From: Chloroflexota bacterium
Lineage (GTDB): Bacteria > Chloroflexota > Limnocylindria > Limnocylindrales > CSP1-4
NCBI GenBank assembly: GCA_005880805.1
Contig: VBFZ01000145.1
Coordinates: 1-6,739, forward strand
Reading direction: 5' to 3'
Length of the DNA: 6,739 nucleotides
A program made the position numbers and the translations under genes. Below the pieces are notes generated by a model that was not told the DNA's origin, did no database searches, and saw nothing but the letters and a program-made list of their open reading frames with translations. Every line of letters begins with the position of its first letter. Positions within the stretch are counted from its first letter, which is position 1. Of the stretch, positions 1 to 6,028 are shown in pieces.

Positions 1-492
1 ACGCTCAAGTCCGATGAGGCTCGTCTGGCGATGCTTCGGGCACGCGACGTCGAGCTGGGCCGGGTCATATCCGCGGGCCGCGCCCGGTTGGCGGCTCTCA
101 CGGGCGGCATCAGGGAGGACCCGCGCGGCCACCTCCACCACGCCGCCGAGCCCGAACAGCCGTCGCGTGTCAGGCGCCGGGCGTTCGGCGAAGCGTGGGC
201 TGCTCTGAGCGTCGGGCTTCTGATCGCCCTCCTGGCGGTCGTGGTCTGGCTCCGCATCCTCCCGGCGATCGTGGCCCTGCCCGTCCTGCTCGGCGGTTAT
301 CTCGCCGTCGAAGCGTTCTTCGAACGATCGGTCGGACTCCTGCTGCTGCGCATCGCCATGTTCCTGGCGATCGTCAGCGCATTCCTCCTCGCCGCCACAT
401 TCATCCGTGAGCTGGTCCTGCTTTGCCTGCTCGGGCTGGGTCTGTTGCTGATCGGGGACAACCTCGGCGAGCTCCGACGACGCGCCCGTTGA
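1..492 (+). CDS. C-terminal part of an unrecognised multi-pass membrane protein (5' end probably outside the window)
   Basis: I do not recognise this family. The frame is open from base 1, giving 163 residues before the TGA stop. The first ~35 residues are charged and amphipathic (many Arg, Glu, Ala, Leu), like a helical or coiled-coil segment. A polar Pro/His-rich linker follows (about residues 40-62). The rest is very hydrophobic, with three or four predicted membrane segments at about 67-83, 86-107, 112-133 and 137-152. It ends in a positively charged tail (ELRRRAR), which suggests a cytoplasmic C-terminus. An ATG at base 31 with a GAGG 11 nt upstream (16-19) could be a true start, giving 153 aa. 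I prefer a partial gene because residues before that ATG continue the same helical pattern. No catalytic motif is visible. It converges on the PRC-barrel gene. Confidence 0.6.
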   Translation, partial: TLKSDEARLAMLRARDVELGRVISAGRARLAALTGGIREDPRGHLHHAAEPEQPSRVRRRAFGEAWAALSVGLLIALLAVVVWLRILPAIVALPVLLGGYLAVEAFFERSVGLLLLRIAMFLAIVSAFLLAATFIRELVLLCLLGLGLLLIGDNLGELRRRAR

Positions 493-545
493 CGCCCCTG
501 GACGGCCGTCCCGGGCGGGTTTGCCATAACGACGTCGCAGACACG

Positions 546-577
546 CGAAGCCCCCGACCCAACGGTCAGGGGCTTCG
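546..577. terminator. Hairpin between convergent genes, likely bidirectional terminator
   Basis: A 9-bp perfect stem (CGAAGCCCC with GGGGCTTCG) continues past one C/A mismatch into a 4-bp inner stem (GACC/GGTC) closed by a CAAC loop. That makes 13 pairs in 32 nt. It lies 54 nt after the stop of the left gene and 22 nt after the stop of the minus-strand PRC-barrel gene, so it is best placed to terminate the latter. Neither side has a run of T, so it is not a textbook intrinsic terminator. It may act as a U-less terminator, pause a Rho-dependent event, or protect 3' ends. Confidence 0.7.
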
Positions 578-598
578 ATGCTGCATGGCTACGGTCGA

Positions 599-979
599 TC
601 AGCTGCGAGTGCCCTGACCGTACGTGCCAGTGTAGGTTTCGCGTCCGTAGTATTCGCCGAGGTCACGGCGATAGTTCTCGTCGAGCTTCTTGCTCTCGTC
701 GAACTCCGGCGCGTTCTTGATCTGGTCCTTGGTCAGGTTCACGAAGACCTTCCGGTCGAGCGTGTCGACGGACGAGATCGTGCCCGCCGGCAGCAGCGCC
801 TTGTGACCAAAGATCCACGGGCCGGTGTCGACCACGATGAAGCTGCTGCTTACGTCGCGGCTGGCATCGGAAACCGAACCGATCTTGCCGTCCGTGGACT
901 CCACGTCGAAGCCCGTCAGGTCGACCCCCGACCAGGCCTGATCACGGAAGACCCAGATATCCGTCATGGTCTGCTGCAT
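599..979 (-). CDS. PRC-barrel domain protein
   Basis: This is a small soluble protein of 126 aa with no signal peptide or membrane segment. Residues ~18-85 match the PRC-barrel pattern: a short strand at LTGFDVESTDGKIGSVSD, then SSSFIVVDTG, then LLPAGTISSVD and KVFVNLTKDQIKNAPEF. The family shares its fold with the photosynthetic reaction-centre H subunit and the RimM C-terminal domain. Free-standing bacterial members are often stress-associated, with unknown biochemical roles. After the barrel comes a polar tail with a YRRDLGEYYG element common in such proteins, ending in a Gly/Tyr/Thr-rich stretch. I chose the ATG at 979 because AAGGAG lies 10 nt upstream. The frame stays open further upstream, but that part lacks the domain pattern and would read through the ribosome site. 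A second ATG at 967 is too far from it. The gene is transcribed away from the LLM oxidoreductase. Confidence 0.88.
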   Translation of the reverse strand: MQQTMTDIWVFRDQAWSGVDLTGFDVESTDGKIGSVSDASRDVSSSFIVVDTGPWIFGHKALLPAGTISSVDTLDRKVFVNLTKDQIKNAPEFDESKKLDENYRRDLGEYYGRETYTGTYGQGTRS

Positions 980-989
980 GAGTGGGAAA

Positions 990-995
990 CTCCTT
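990..995 (-). promoter_or_regulatory. Ribosome binding site of the PRC-barrel gene
   Basis: On the minus strand this reads AAGGAG, inside a purine-rich GGAAGGAAGGAG stretch, 10 nt before the ATG at 979. It decides the start in favour of the 126-residue form over the much longer open frame reaching to 1258. Confidence 0.75.
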
Positions 996-1193
996 CCTTC
1001 CTGTCGAGCCGAAAGACACGCCCTCGGCGCGACTGGTCTCTGGGAGGCTTGAATCATCGCCTCTGCGGGGTGCCGTCCACATGAACCGAACGGTCGCGGA
1101 GGGGTTTCACGCACCTTGCAGCCGTATTGGGCCCAGGTGGGCCGCAGGCGGCCGGAAACGCCGATCAAGGACAGAACCTTGAATGAATGACAC

Positions 1194-1202
1194 GAGGGAG
1201 GG
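1194..1202 (+). promoter_or_regulatory. Ribosome binding site of the LLM oxidoreductase
   Basis: The purine tract GAGGGAGGG lies directly before a GTG start at 1206, with AGGG-type cores 4-7 nt from it. An in-frame TGA at 1188-1190 rules out any earlier start, so this site and the GTG fix the N-terminus. Confidence 0.75.
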
Positions 1203-1205
1203 TTT

Positions 1206-2123
1206 GTGGCTCGTCCGCTGAAGATCGGCATCCAGCTTCCGGAGGTCGAATATGTCATCCGCTGGCCCGAGCTGCGACAGATGGCGACGCGCGCGGAAGA
1301 GCTCGGTTTCGACTCGTTATGGGTCGGCGATCACCTGCTGTACCGCAGCGCCGACGGCAGCACTCGCGGTCCGTGGGAAGCGTGGTCCCAGCTCGCCGCA
1401 CTCGCGGCGGTCACCTCCCGGATCGGGATCGGCCCGCTGGTGGCCGCTACCAGCTTCCACAACCCGGCGATGATCGCCAAGAAGGCTGCGACGATCGACG
1501 AGATCAGCGGCGGGCGCCTCGTCCTGGGCCTCGGCGCCGGATGGAACGAGACGGAGTACCGGGCGTTCGGCTTCCCGTTCGACCGACGTATCAGCCGGTT
1601 CGAGGAAGCGTTCACGATCATCCGCACGCTGCTGCGCGACGGTCACATCGACTTTGCCGGCGAGTTCTACGAGGCTCGTGACTGCGAACTCGTCCCGCGC
1701 GGCCCAAGGCCCGAGGGTCCGCCGCTCCTGATCGGCTCGAACGGTCCGCGAATGCTCGAGATCGCGCTGCCCTACGTGAACGCGTGGAACAGCTGGTTCG
1801 AGGAGCCAGGCAACCGGCCGGAGGGGATCGCCCCGCTTCGGGATCGCGTCGATGCGATCTGCGCGGCCGTTGAACGGGATCCCGCCGAAATCGAGCGCAC
1901 GGTCGCGGTATTCGTCCGGTTGTCGGGCGGCGAGGGCAGGCCCGCGGGCGCGACCCGCCGGAGCGGTTCGCCAGCACTCGAGGGCACTCCCGAACAGCTG
2001 GCCGAGGTCTTCGGCGCATTCGCTCGGGAAGGCATCGGCCACCTCCAACTGGTGCTGGATCCGATCACCCTCGCCTCGATCGAAAAGCTGGCGCCCGTCC
2101 TCGAAATCCTCGACCGAACCTGA
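1206..2123 (+). CDS. LLM-class flavin-dependent oxidoreductase, probably F420-dependent
   Basis: This is a soluble 305-residue TIM-barrel enzyme of the luciferase-like monooxygenase superfamily. Its length is typical of the F420-linked branch. Visible landmarks in order are the first strand (LKIGIQLPE, residues 5-13), GFDSLWVGDHLL (34-45), HNPAMIAKKAATIDEISGGR (85-104) leading into LGLGAGWNETEY (107-118), the RFEEAFTIIRTLL helix (131-143), PPLLIGSNGPRMLEIA (172-187), and a final GTPEQLAEVFGAFAREGIGHLQL region (260-282). Relatives transfer hydride between reduced F420 (or FMN) and diverse small molecules. The substrate cannot be read from sequence. The GTG start is the first start codon after an in-frame stop at 1188 and has a strong ribosome site. 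The next gene begins 73 nt downstream with its own possible promoter, so co-transcription is uncertain. F420 rather than FMN use is inferred from family resemblance. Confidence 0.9.
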   Translation: MARPLKIGIQLPEVEYVIRWPELRQMATRAEELGFDSLWVGDHLLYRSADGSTRGPWEAWSQLAALAAVTSRIGIGPLVAATSFHNPAMIAKKAATIDEISGGRLVLGLGAGWNETEYRAFGFPFDRRISRFEEAFTIIRTLLRDGHIDFAGEFYEARDCELVPRGPRPEGPPLLIGSNGPRMLEIALPYVNAWNSWFEEPGNRPEGIAPLRDRVDAICAAVERDPAEIERTVAVFVRLSGGEGRPAGATRRSGSPALEGTPEQLAEVFGAFAREGIGHLQLVLDPITLASIEKLAPVLEILDRT

Positions 2124-2182
2124 CATGGCGGCCGAAGACTGCCGAGCCTCCGCCGCCCGAAGGAGGTCGCGCCGGCCTGCGC

Positions 2183-2188
2183 TACGAT
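2183..2188 (+). promoter_or_regulatory. Candidate -10 element for leaderless transcription of the decarboxylase
   Basis: TACGAT lies 8 nt before the ATG at 2197, the spacing expected if transcription starts at the A of the start codon. No convincing -35 hexamer is seen ~17 nt upstream. The only nearby ribosome-site-like sequences are GGAG 2 nt from the ATG (too close) and AAGGAGG at 2160-2166 (about 30 nt away, too far), which fits a leaderless message. This is inference from position and a six-base match only. Confidence 0.4.
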
Positions 2189-2196
2189 CCGGAGCG

Positions 2197-3621
2197 ATGA
2201 GCGACCCACGCCTGCTGCGGCGAGCCGCCGACCTGGCGGCCGAATTTCTCGACACCCTGCCTTCGCGCCGCGTCTTCCCCGACGTGGAGCTCGAGAGCCT
2301 GCGGGCGGCGATGGGCGGGCCGCTGCCGGACCAGGGCCAGGACCCGGCCGCAGTCGTCGAAGACCTGGCGGCGGCCTCCGAGCCTGGTGTCGTCGCCACC
2401 GCCGGCCCGCGCTACTTCGGGTTCGTGGTCGGCGGCAGCCAGCCCGCGGCCCTCGCGGCGGATTGGCTCGCGAGCGCCTGGGACCAGAACGCCGGCCTGT
2501 ACGTCCTGTCGCCGGCAGCCGCGGTTACCGAGGAGGTGGCCGCTGCCTGGCTGATCGAGCTCTTCGGCCTACCGGAAGGTACGAGCGTCGGATTCACGAC
2601 CGGCGCGACCATGGCCAACTTCACGTGTCTCGCAGCCGCGCGCCACGCGGTGCTTCAGAGAGATGGCTGGAACGTCGAGGAGCAGGGCCTCTTCGGTGCG
2701 CCGGAGATCCACGTCGTCGTCGGCGACGAGGCGCACGTGACGATCTTCGCGTCGCTCCAGATGCTCGGCCTGGGCCGCTCGCGGGTCCATCGCGTACCGA
2801 CGGACGACCAGGGGCGAATGCGGGCCGACGCCCTGCGATCCACGCTGGCCGGCCTGCCGTCCGGCCCGACCGTCGTCTGCGCGCAAGCCGGGAACGTCAA
2901 CACGGGGGCCTTCGACCCGCTCGAGGAGATCGGCGTTCTCGCGCGGGGGCGTGGCGCCTGGCTCCACGTCGACGGTGCGTTCGGCCTGTGGGCGGGAGCA
3001 TCGCCGGCGTTTCGCGCGCTGCTCGTCGGTGTGGCCGAGGCCGACTCGTGGACGACGGACAGCCACAAGTGGCTCAACGTCCCGCACGACTCCGGGCTGG
3101 CGTTCGTTCGCGATCCGGCTCCGCACCACGACGCAATGACGCTCGGAGCCGCGTACTACGTGGAGACCGCCGGAGCGGAACGCGACTCCTACAACTGGGT
3201 CCCGGAGTCGTCGCGCAGGGCGCGCGGCTTCGCGGTCTACGCCGCTCTTCGTGCCCTGGGGCGTTCGGGCGTCGCCGAGCTCATCGAGCGCTGCTCTCGC
3301 CTTGCCCGCCGGATGGCCGATCGACTGCGGAAAGAGCCCGGCGTCGAAATCCTGAACGATGTGGTCCTCAACCAGGTCCTCGTCCGCTTCAGTCCGCCAG
3401 GCAGTGGTCCCGGGGATGCGGCCGCCGCGGATGACTACACGCGCGCGGTGATCGCTGCGGTTCAGCGCGACGGAACCTGCTGGCTGTCCGGGACGACGTG
3501 GCACGGGGTCGCCGCCGTGCGCGTTTCGGTGTCGAACTGGAGCACGACCGAGGCGGACATCGACGTATCCGCCGAAGCGATCCTGCGCTGCGCCCGTGAG
3601 GTCGCCAGCGTCCCGGCCTGA
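2197..3621 (+). CDS. PLP-dependent group II-type amino acid decarboxylase family protein
   Basis: This is a 474-residue fold-type I PLP enzyme of the pyridoxal-dependent decarboxylase family (glutamate, tyrosine, DOPA and aspartate decarboxylase relatives). Visible motifs are the N-terminal PRYFGFVVGGSQPAALAADW segment, the phosphate-binding FTTGATMAN loop (G136-N141), a DEAH segment whose H180 is at the usual ring-stacking position, HVDGAFG with D259 that would contact the pyridine nitrogen, and TDSHKWLN with K291 as the Schiff-base lysine. All core cofactor residues are present, so it should be active. The substrate is unknown, and automatic pipelines often mislabel such proteins as aspartate aminotransferases. 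I chose the ATG at 2197 because the family pattern begins just after it. An in-frame ATG at 2125 would add 24 Arg/Ala-rich residues resembling translated non-coding DNA. It lies 73 nt after the oxidoreductase and 121 nt before the aminotransferase. Confidence 0.88.
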   Translation: MSDPRLLRRAADLAAEFLDTLPSRRVFPDVELESLRAAMGGPLPDQGQDPAAVVEDLAAASEPGVVATAGPRYFGFVVGGSQPAALAADWLASAWDQNAGLYVLSPAAAVTEEVAAAWLIELFGLPEGTSVGFTTGATMANFTCLAAARHAVLQRDGWNVEEQGLFGAPEIHVVVGDEAHVTIFASLQMLGLGRSRVHRVPTDDQGRMRADALRSTLAGLPSGPTVVCAQAGNVNTGAFDPLEEIGVLARGRGAWLHVDGAFGLWAGASPAFRALLVGVAEADSWTTDSHKWLNVPHDSGLAFVRDPAPHHDAMTLGAAYYVETAGAERDSYNWVPESSRRARGFAVYAALRALGRSGVAELIERCSRLARRMADRLRKEPGVEILNDVVLNQVLVRFSPPGSGPGDAAAADDYTRAVIAAVQRDGTCWLSGTTWHGVAAVRVSVSNWSTTEADIDVSAEAILRCAREVASVPA

Positions 3622-3657
3622 GGGTCCCGCCCGCCGCTCGGCCGCGCGAGGCCCCAC

Positions 3658-3676
3658 CCGCGGAACGCGACCGCGG
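3658..3676 (+). repeat. Inverted repeat CCGCGG-N7-CCGCGG upstream of the aminotransferase
   Basis: Two identical self-palindromic CCGCGG hexamers are separated by AACGCGA. They could form a 6-bp GC hairpin with a 7-nt loop, 37 nt after the decarboxylase stop. It may be a weak terminator for the decarboxylase, followed by only TTGT, or an operator, since it abuts the candidate promoter at 3683. A chance origin is possible at this GC content. Confidence 0.35.
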
Positions 3677-3682
3677 TTGTGA

Positions 3683-3688
3683 TGTAAT
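3683..3688 (+). promoter_or_regulatory. Candidate -10 box for the aminotransferase-ABC operon
   Basis: TGTAAT differs from TATAAT at one base and is an AT-rich island within a GC-rich 121-bp gap. It would start transcription near 3695, leaving a leader of about 48 nt. A GAGG ribosome site (3734-3737) lies 5 nt before the ATG at 3743. No good -35 is visible at the expected distance, so the call is tentative. Confidence 0.4.
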
Positions 3689-3742
3689 GGCGGCCCCGGC
3701 GACGACCATCCTGCCGCCGAGCGAGACCGCAGCGAGGTTGAG

Positions 3743-5077
3743 ATGGGCATCGGCACTGCGCCTGGCCTGACCGCGGAGGAGATCGTCCGCCTCTCGCGCG
3801 AGCACACGTTCTTCTCGTGGTCGATCCAGGGTGCGGTCGACCCCATCGCCATCGACCACGCCGAAGGCGTCTACCTGTACACGCCGGACGGCAGGCGGAT
3901 CCTCGACTTCAACAGCCAGCTGATGTCGGTCAACATCGGCCACGGCAACCGCCGGGTCATCGACGCGATCACCGAGCAGGTCACCAAGCTCCAGTATGTC
4001 CAGCCCGCGTTCGTGACGGAGATTCGCGCCCGGCTCGGACAGAAGCTGGCCGAGATCCTGCCTGGCGACCTGGACAAGGTGTTCTTCACGCTGGGCGGGG
4101 CCGAGGCCATCGAGAACGCGATCAAGATCGCGCGCCACTTCACGGGTCGCTACAAGGTCCTCGCCCGATACCGCTCCTACCACGGCGCCACGATGGGCGC
4201 GATGACTCTCACCGGCGACCCACGGCGCTGGCCGAACGAACCAGGTCTCGTCGGGGTGGTCCGCTACCCGGACACCCATCGCTGGGGCGAGAAGGATCCA
4301 CGGCCGGTCGAGGAGAGCCTGCGCGGGCTGGAGGACGTGATCCGCTACGAGGGTCCCCACACGATCGCGGCGATCTTCCTCGAGACGATCGTCGGCACGA
4401 ACGGGGTCCTCGTGCCGCCGGACGGCTACATCCAGGGCGTCCGCGAGATTTGCGACCGCTACGACATCCTGATGGTGTCCGACGAGGTCATGGCCGGGTT
4501 CGGGCGGACCGGCCGCTGGTTCGCGGTCGATCACTGGGACGTCGTGCCCGATCTGATGACCATGGCCAAGGGCCTCACGAGCTCGTACCTGCCGCTGGGG
4601 GCCGTGGCGATGCGCCGCCGGATCGCGGAGAAGTTCGAGTCGACCTACTACAGCGGCGGGCTCACGTACTCGTCGCACCCGGTCTCGCTCGCCGCATCTC
4701 TCGCGACGATCGGTGTCTACGAGGACGAAGGGCTGATCCAGAACGCCGCCCGGATGGGCGAGGTCCAGCGGGACTGGCACCGGCGTCTGTACGAGAAGCA
4801 CCCCAGCGTCGGGGCGTTCCGTGGCCTGGGGCTGTTCGGCGTCCTGGAAGTCGTTCGCAGCCGGCAGCCGTACACGCCGATGACGCCGTACAACGGCACG
4901 AGCGACGAGATGAAGGCGATCGGCAAGTTCTTCCGGGACAACGGGTTGTACACCTTCGTCGCGAACCACATGATCCACACGAACCCGCCGCTCTGTATCA
5001 CCGAGGACCAGCTCGCGGAGGGCTTCGAGATCATTGACCGGGCCCTCGACATCTCCGACCAGGCCGTCACCGCCTAG
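3743..5077 (+). CDS. Class III PLP-dependent aminotransferase (taurine/beta-alanine:pyruvate-like)
   Basis: This 444-residue fold-type I, subgroup II aminotransferase has the usual length for the class. It moves an amino group, typically from an omega-amine or omega-amino acid, to a keto acid such as pyruvate. Visible features are an N-terminal GVYLYTPDGRRILDF segment (42-56), phosphate-binding GGAEAIENAIKIAR (118-131), YHG with Y146 for ring stacking, E214 in FLETIVG, SDEVMAGFGRTG with D247 to the pyridine nitrogen, and MAKGLTSSYLPLGA with K276 as the Schiff-base lysine. GLTYSSHP (306-313) carries the phosphate-contacting threonine. The AKGLTSSY-PLGA stretch and the HWDVVPD preceding it closely resemble taurine-pyruvate aminotransferases and related omega-transaminases; the exact substrate is not settled. 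GAGG lies 5 nt before the ATG. The ABC permease starts 3 nt after its stop, which implies shared translation and a linked job. Confidence 0.9.
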   Translation: MGIGTAPGLTAEEIVRLSREHTFFSWSIQGAVDPIAIDHAEGVYLYTPDGRRILDFNSQLMSVNIGHGNRRVIDAITEQVTKLQYVQPAFVTEIRARLGQKLAEILPGDLDKVFFTLGGAEAIENAIKIARHFTGRYKVLARYRSYHGATMGAMTLTGDPRRWPNEPGLVGVVRYPDTHRWGEKDPRPVEESLRGLEDVIRYEGPHTIAAIFLETIVGTNGVLVPPDGYIQGVREICDRYDILMVSDEVMAGFGRTGRWFAVDHWDVVPDLMTMAKGLTSSYLPLGAVAMRRRIAEKFESTYYSGGLTYSSHPVSLAASLATIGVYEDEGLIQNAARMGEVQRDWHRRLYEKHPSVGAFRGLGLFGVLEVVRSRQPYTPMTPYNGTSDEMKAIGKFFRDNGLYTFVANHMIHTNPPLCITEDQLAEGFEIIDRALDISDQAVTA

Positions 5078-5080
5078 CCC

Positions 5081-6028
5081 ATGGCCGTCGCCGCCGGCTC
5101 GCTGTCGCCGACCGCGCGAGCTGCTTCTGTCGGAAGGCGCAGCATCAGCGTGTGGCGGAAGGCGGCCGTGGCGATCGTTGTGCTTCTCGCCGTGTTGCTG
5201 ATCTGGGAAGCCGCGAAATGGCTTGGCGGAGATCCCTGGTTCATCCATGGCACGGTGTTCGGAGTCCGAATTGACTACGAGCATCGACCGCCTCTCCAGT
5301 GGCGGATCGCCGACGATCTCTCGCTGCCCCACGTCTGGGACGTCACTCGCGCCTTCGTCGACCCGGCTCAGCGCAATGGCCCACTACTCGGACTCGTCCT
5401 GAGTGGCCAGGCGCTGTTCACCTTCCGCGAGGCGCTCGTGGGCTTCGTGTTCGGCGGCATCCTGGGTCTGGGGCTCGCCGTCTGGTTCGTCCACTCGCAG
5501 CTCGCCGAGCGGGCGCTCGTGCCATACGTCGTCGCGTCCCAGACGGTGCCGATCCTGGCGATCTCACCCATCGTCGTGAACGCCACCAAGGCCGGCTGGC
5601 TGTCCGTCGCGCTCGTCACCGCGTACCTGACGTTCTTTCCGGTGACGATTGGTGCCCTGCGAGGTCTCCGCGCGGCCGACCCTAGGGCGTTCGAGCTTTT
5701 CCGGTCCTACGCCGCCTCACGGCGCCAGATCCTCATGCGACTTCGGATGCCGGCATCCCTGCCGTATCTCTTCGCGGCCCTGCGAATCGCCGCGGCCGCG
5801 GCGGTGATCGGCGCGATCATCGGCGAGATCCCGGCGGGCATCCAGGATGGGCTCGCCAGCGCGATCGTGAACTACAACCAGTACTACGTGACTGCGCCCG
5901 AGCGGTTGTGGGCGACGATCGTGCTGTGTTCAGCCGTCGGCCTCGTATTCGTTGGTCTCGTGAAACTGGCCGAGGCCGTGGTCCTGCGGAGACGCTACGG
6001 CACGCTGGACGTGTCCCCCGGCCAATGA
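5081..6028 (+). CDS. ABC transporter permease, TauC/SsuC/ThiX-type, with a long first loop
   Basis: This 315-residue inner-membrane permease belongs to the BPD_transp_1 family that imports taurine, sulfonates, nitrate and pyrimidines such as the thiamine precursor HMP. Predicted membrane segments are at about 28-47, 118-138, 148-165, 174-195, 230-250 and 277-298. The cytoplasmic EAA loop (~203-228: ELFRSYAASRRQ then LRMPASLPYLFAALR) carries the conserved Gly-to-Ala-like turn and would dock on the ATPase. Relatives are usually 250-280 aa. The extra length is mainly a hydrophilic, Trp/Asp/His-containing stretch of ~70 residues (48-117) between the first two helices, predicted extracytoplasmic. 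The start is 3 nt after the aminotransferase stop with no good ribosome site, suggesting translational coupling. The stop overlaps the ATPase start by ATGA. The substrate is not determined. Confidence 0.9.
   Translation: MAVAAGSLSPTARAASVGRRSISVWRKAAVAIVVLLAVLLIWEAAKWLGGDPWFIHGTVFGVRIDYEHRPPLQWRIADDLSLPHVWDVTRAFVDPAQRNGPLLGLVLSGQALFTFREALVGFVFGGILGLGLAVWFVHSQLAERALVPYVVASQTVPILAISPIVVNATKAGWLSVALVTAYLTFFPVTIGALRGLRAADPRAFELFRSYAASRRQILMRLRMPASLPYLFAALRIAAAAAVIGAIIGEIPAGIQDGLASAIVNYNQYYVTAPERLWATIVLCSAVGLVFVGLVKLAEAVVLRRRYGTLDVSPGQ

Larger units (their letters stand above)
980..1205. other. Divergent intergenic region with palindromes
   Basis: This 226-bp gap separates the divergent PRC-barrel and oxidoreductase genes, so promoters for both should lie here. 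I could not identify a convincing -35/-10 pair on either strand. It contains a perfect 8-bp palindrome, TGGGCCCA (1128-1135), and a 6-bp inverted repeat with a 2-nt spacer, GGCCGC-AG-GCGGCC (1140-1153). These could be an operator or a 5'-leader hairpin, but short GC palindromes are also expected by chance in DNA of this composition. Confidence 0.4.

Noticed and set aside
980..1258. An N-terminal extension of the PRC-barrel protein up to 1258
   Set aside because: It would read through a good ribosome site at 990-995 and overlap the divergent oxidoreductase gene. The extra residues show no domain pattern.
2125..2196. An N-terminal extension of the decarboxylase from the ATG at 2125
   Set aside because: The added residues are Arg/Ala-rich and unlike the family N-terminus. 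The gene most likely starts at 2197, though this is not proven.
1317..2399. A 360-codon minus-strand open frame opposite the LLM oxidoreductase
   Set aside because: It is a shadow of a well-supported gene. It spans two plus-strand genes and the gap between them without any recognisable motif.
2569..3852. A 427-codon minus-strand open frame opposite the decarboxylase
   Set aside because: It has no domain pattern and an Arg/Gly-rich composition, and it overlaps the decarboxylase, whose PLP motifs are intact. The length reflects the rarity of stop codons in high-GC DNA.
3817..5037. A 406-codon plus-strand frame inside the aminotransferase
   Set aside because: It is a frame-shifted reading of the aminotransferase giving an Arg/Pro/Gly-rich product. 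No ribosome site or domain supports it.
3389..5332. A 647-codon minus-strand open frame opposite the aminotransferase
   Set aside because: It is antisense to a gene with all class III catalytic motifs. Its product is Arg/Asp/Val/His-rich low-complexity sequence with no recognisable domain, typical of spurious open frames opposite GC-rich genes.
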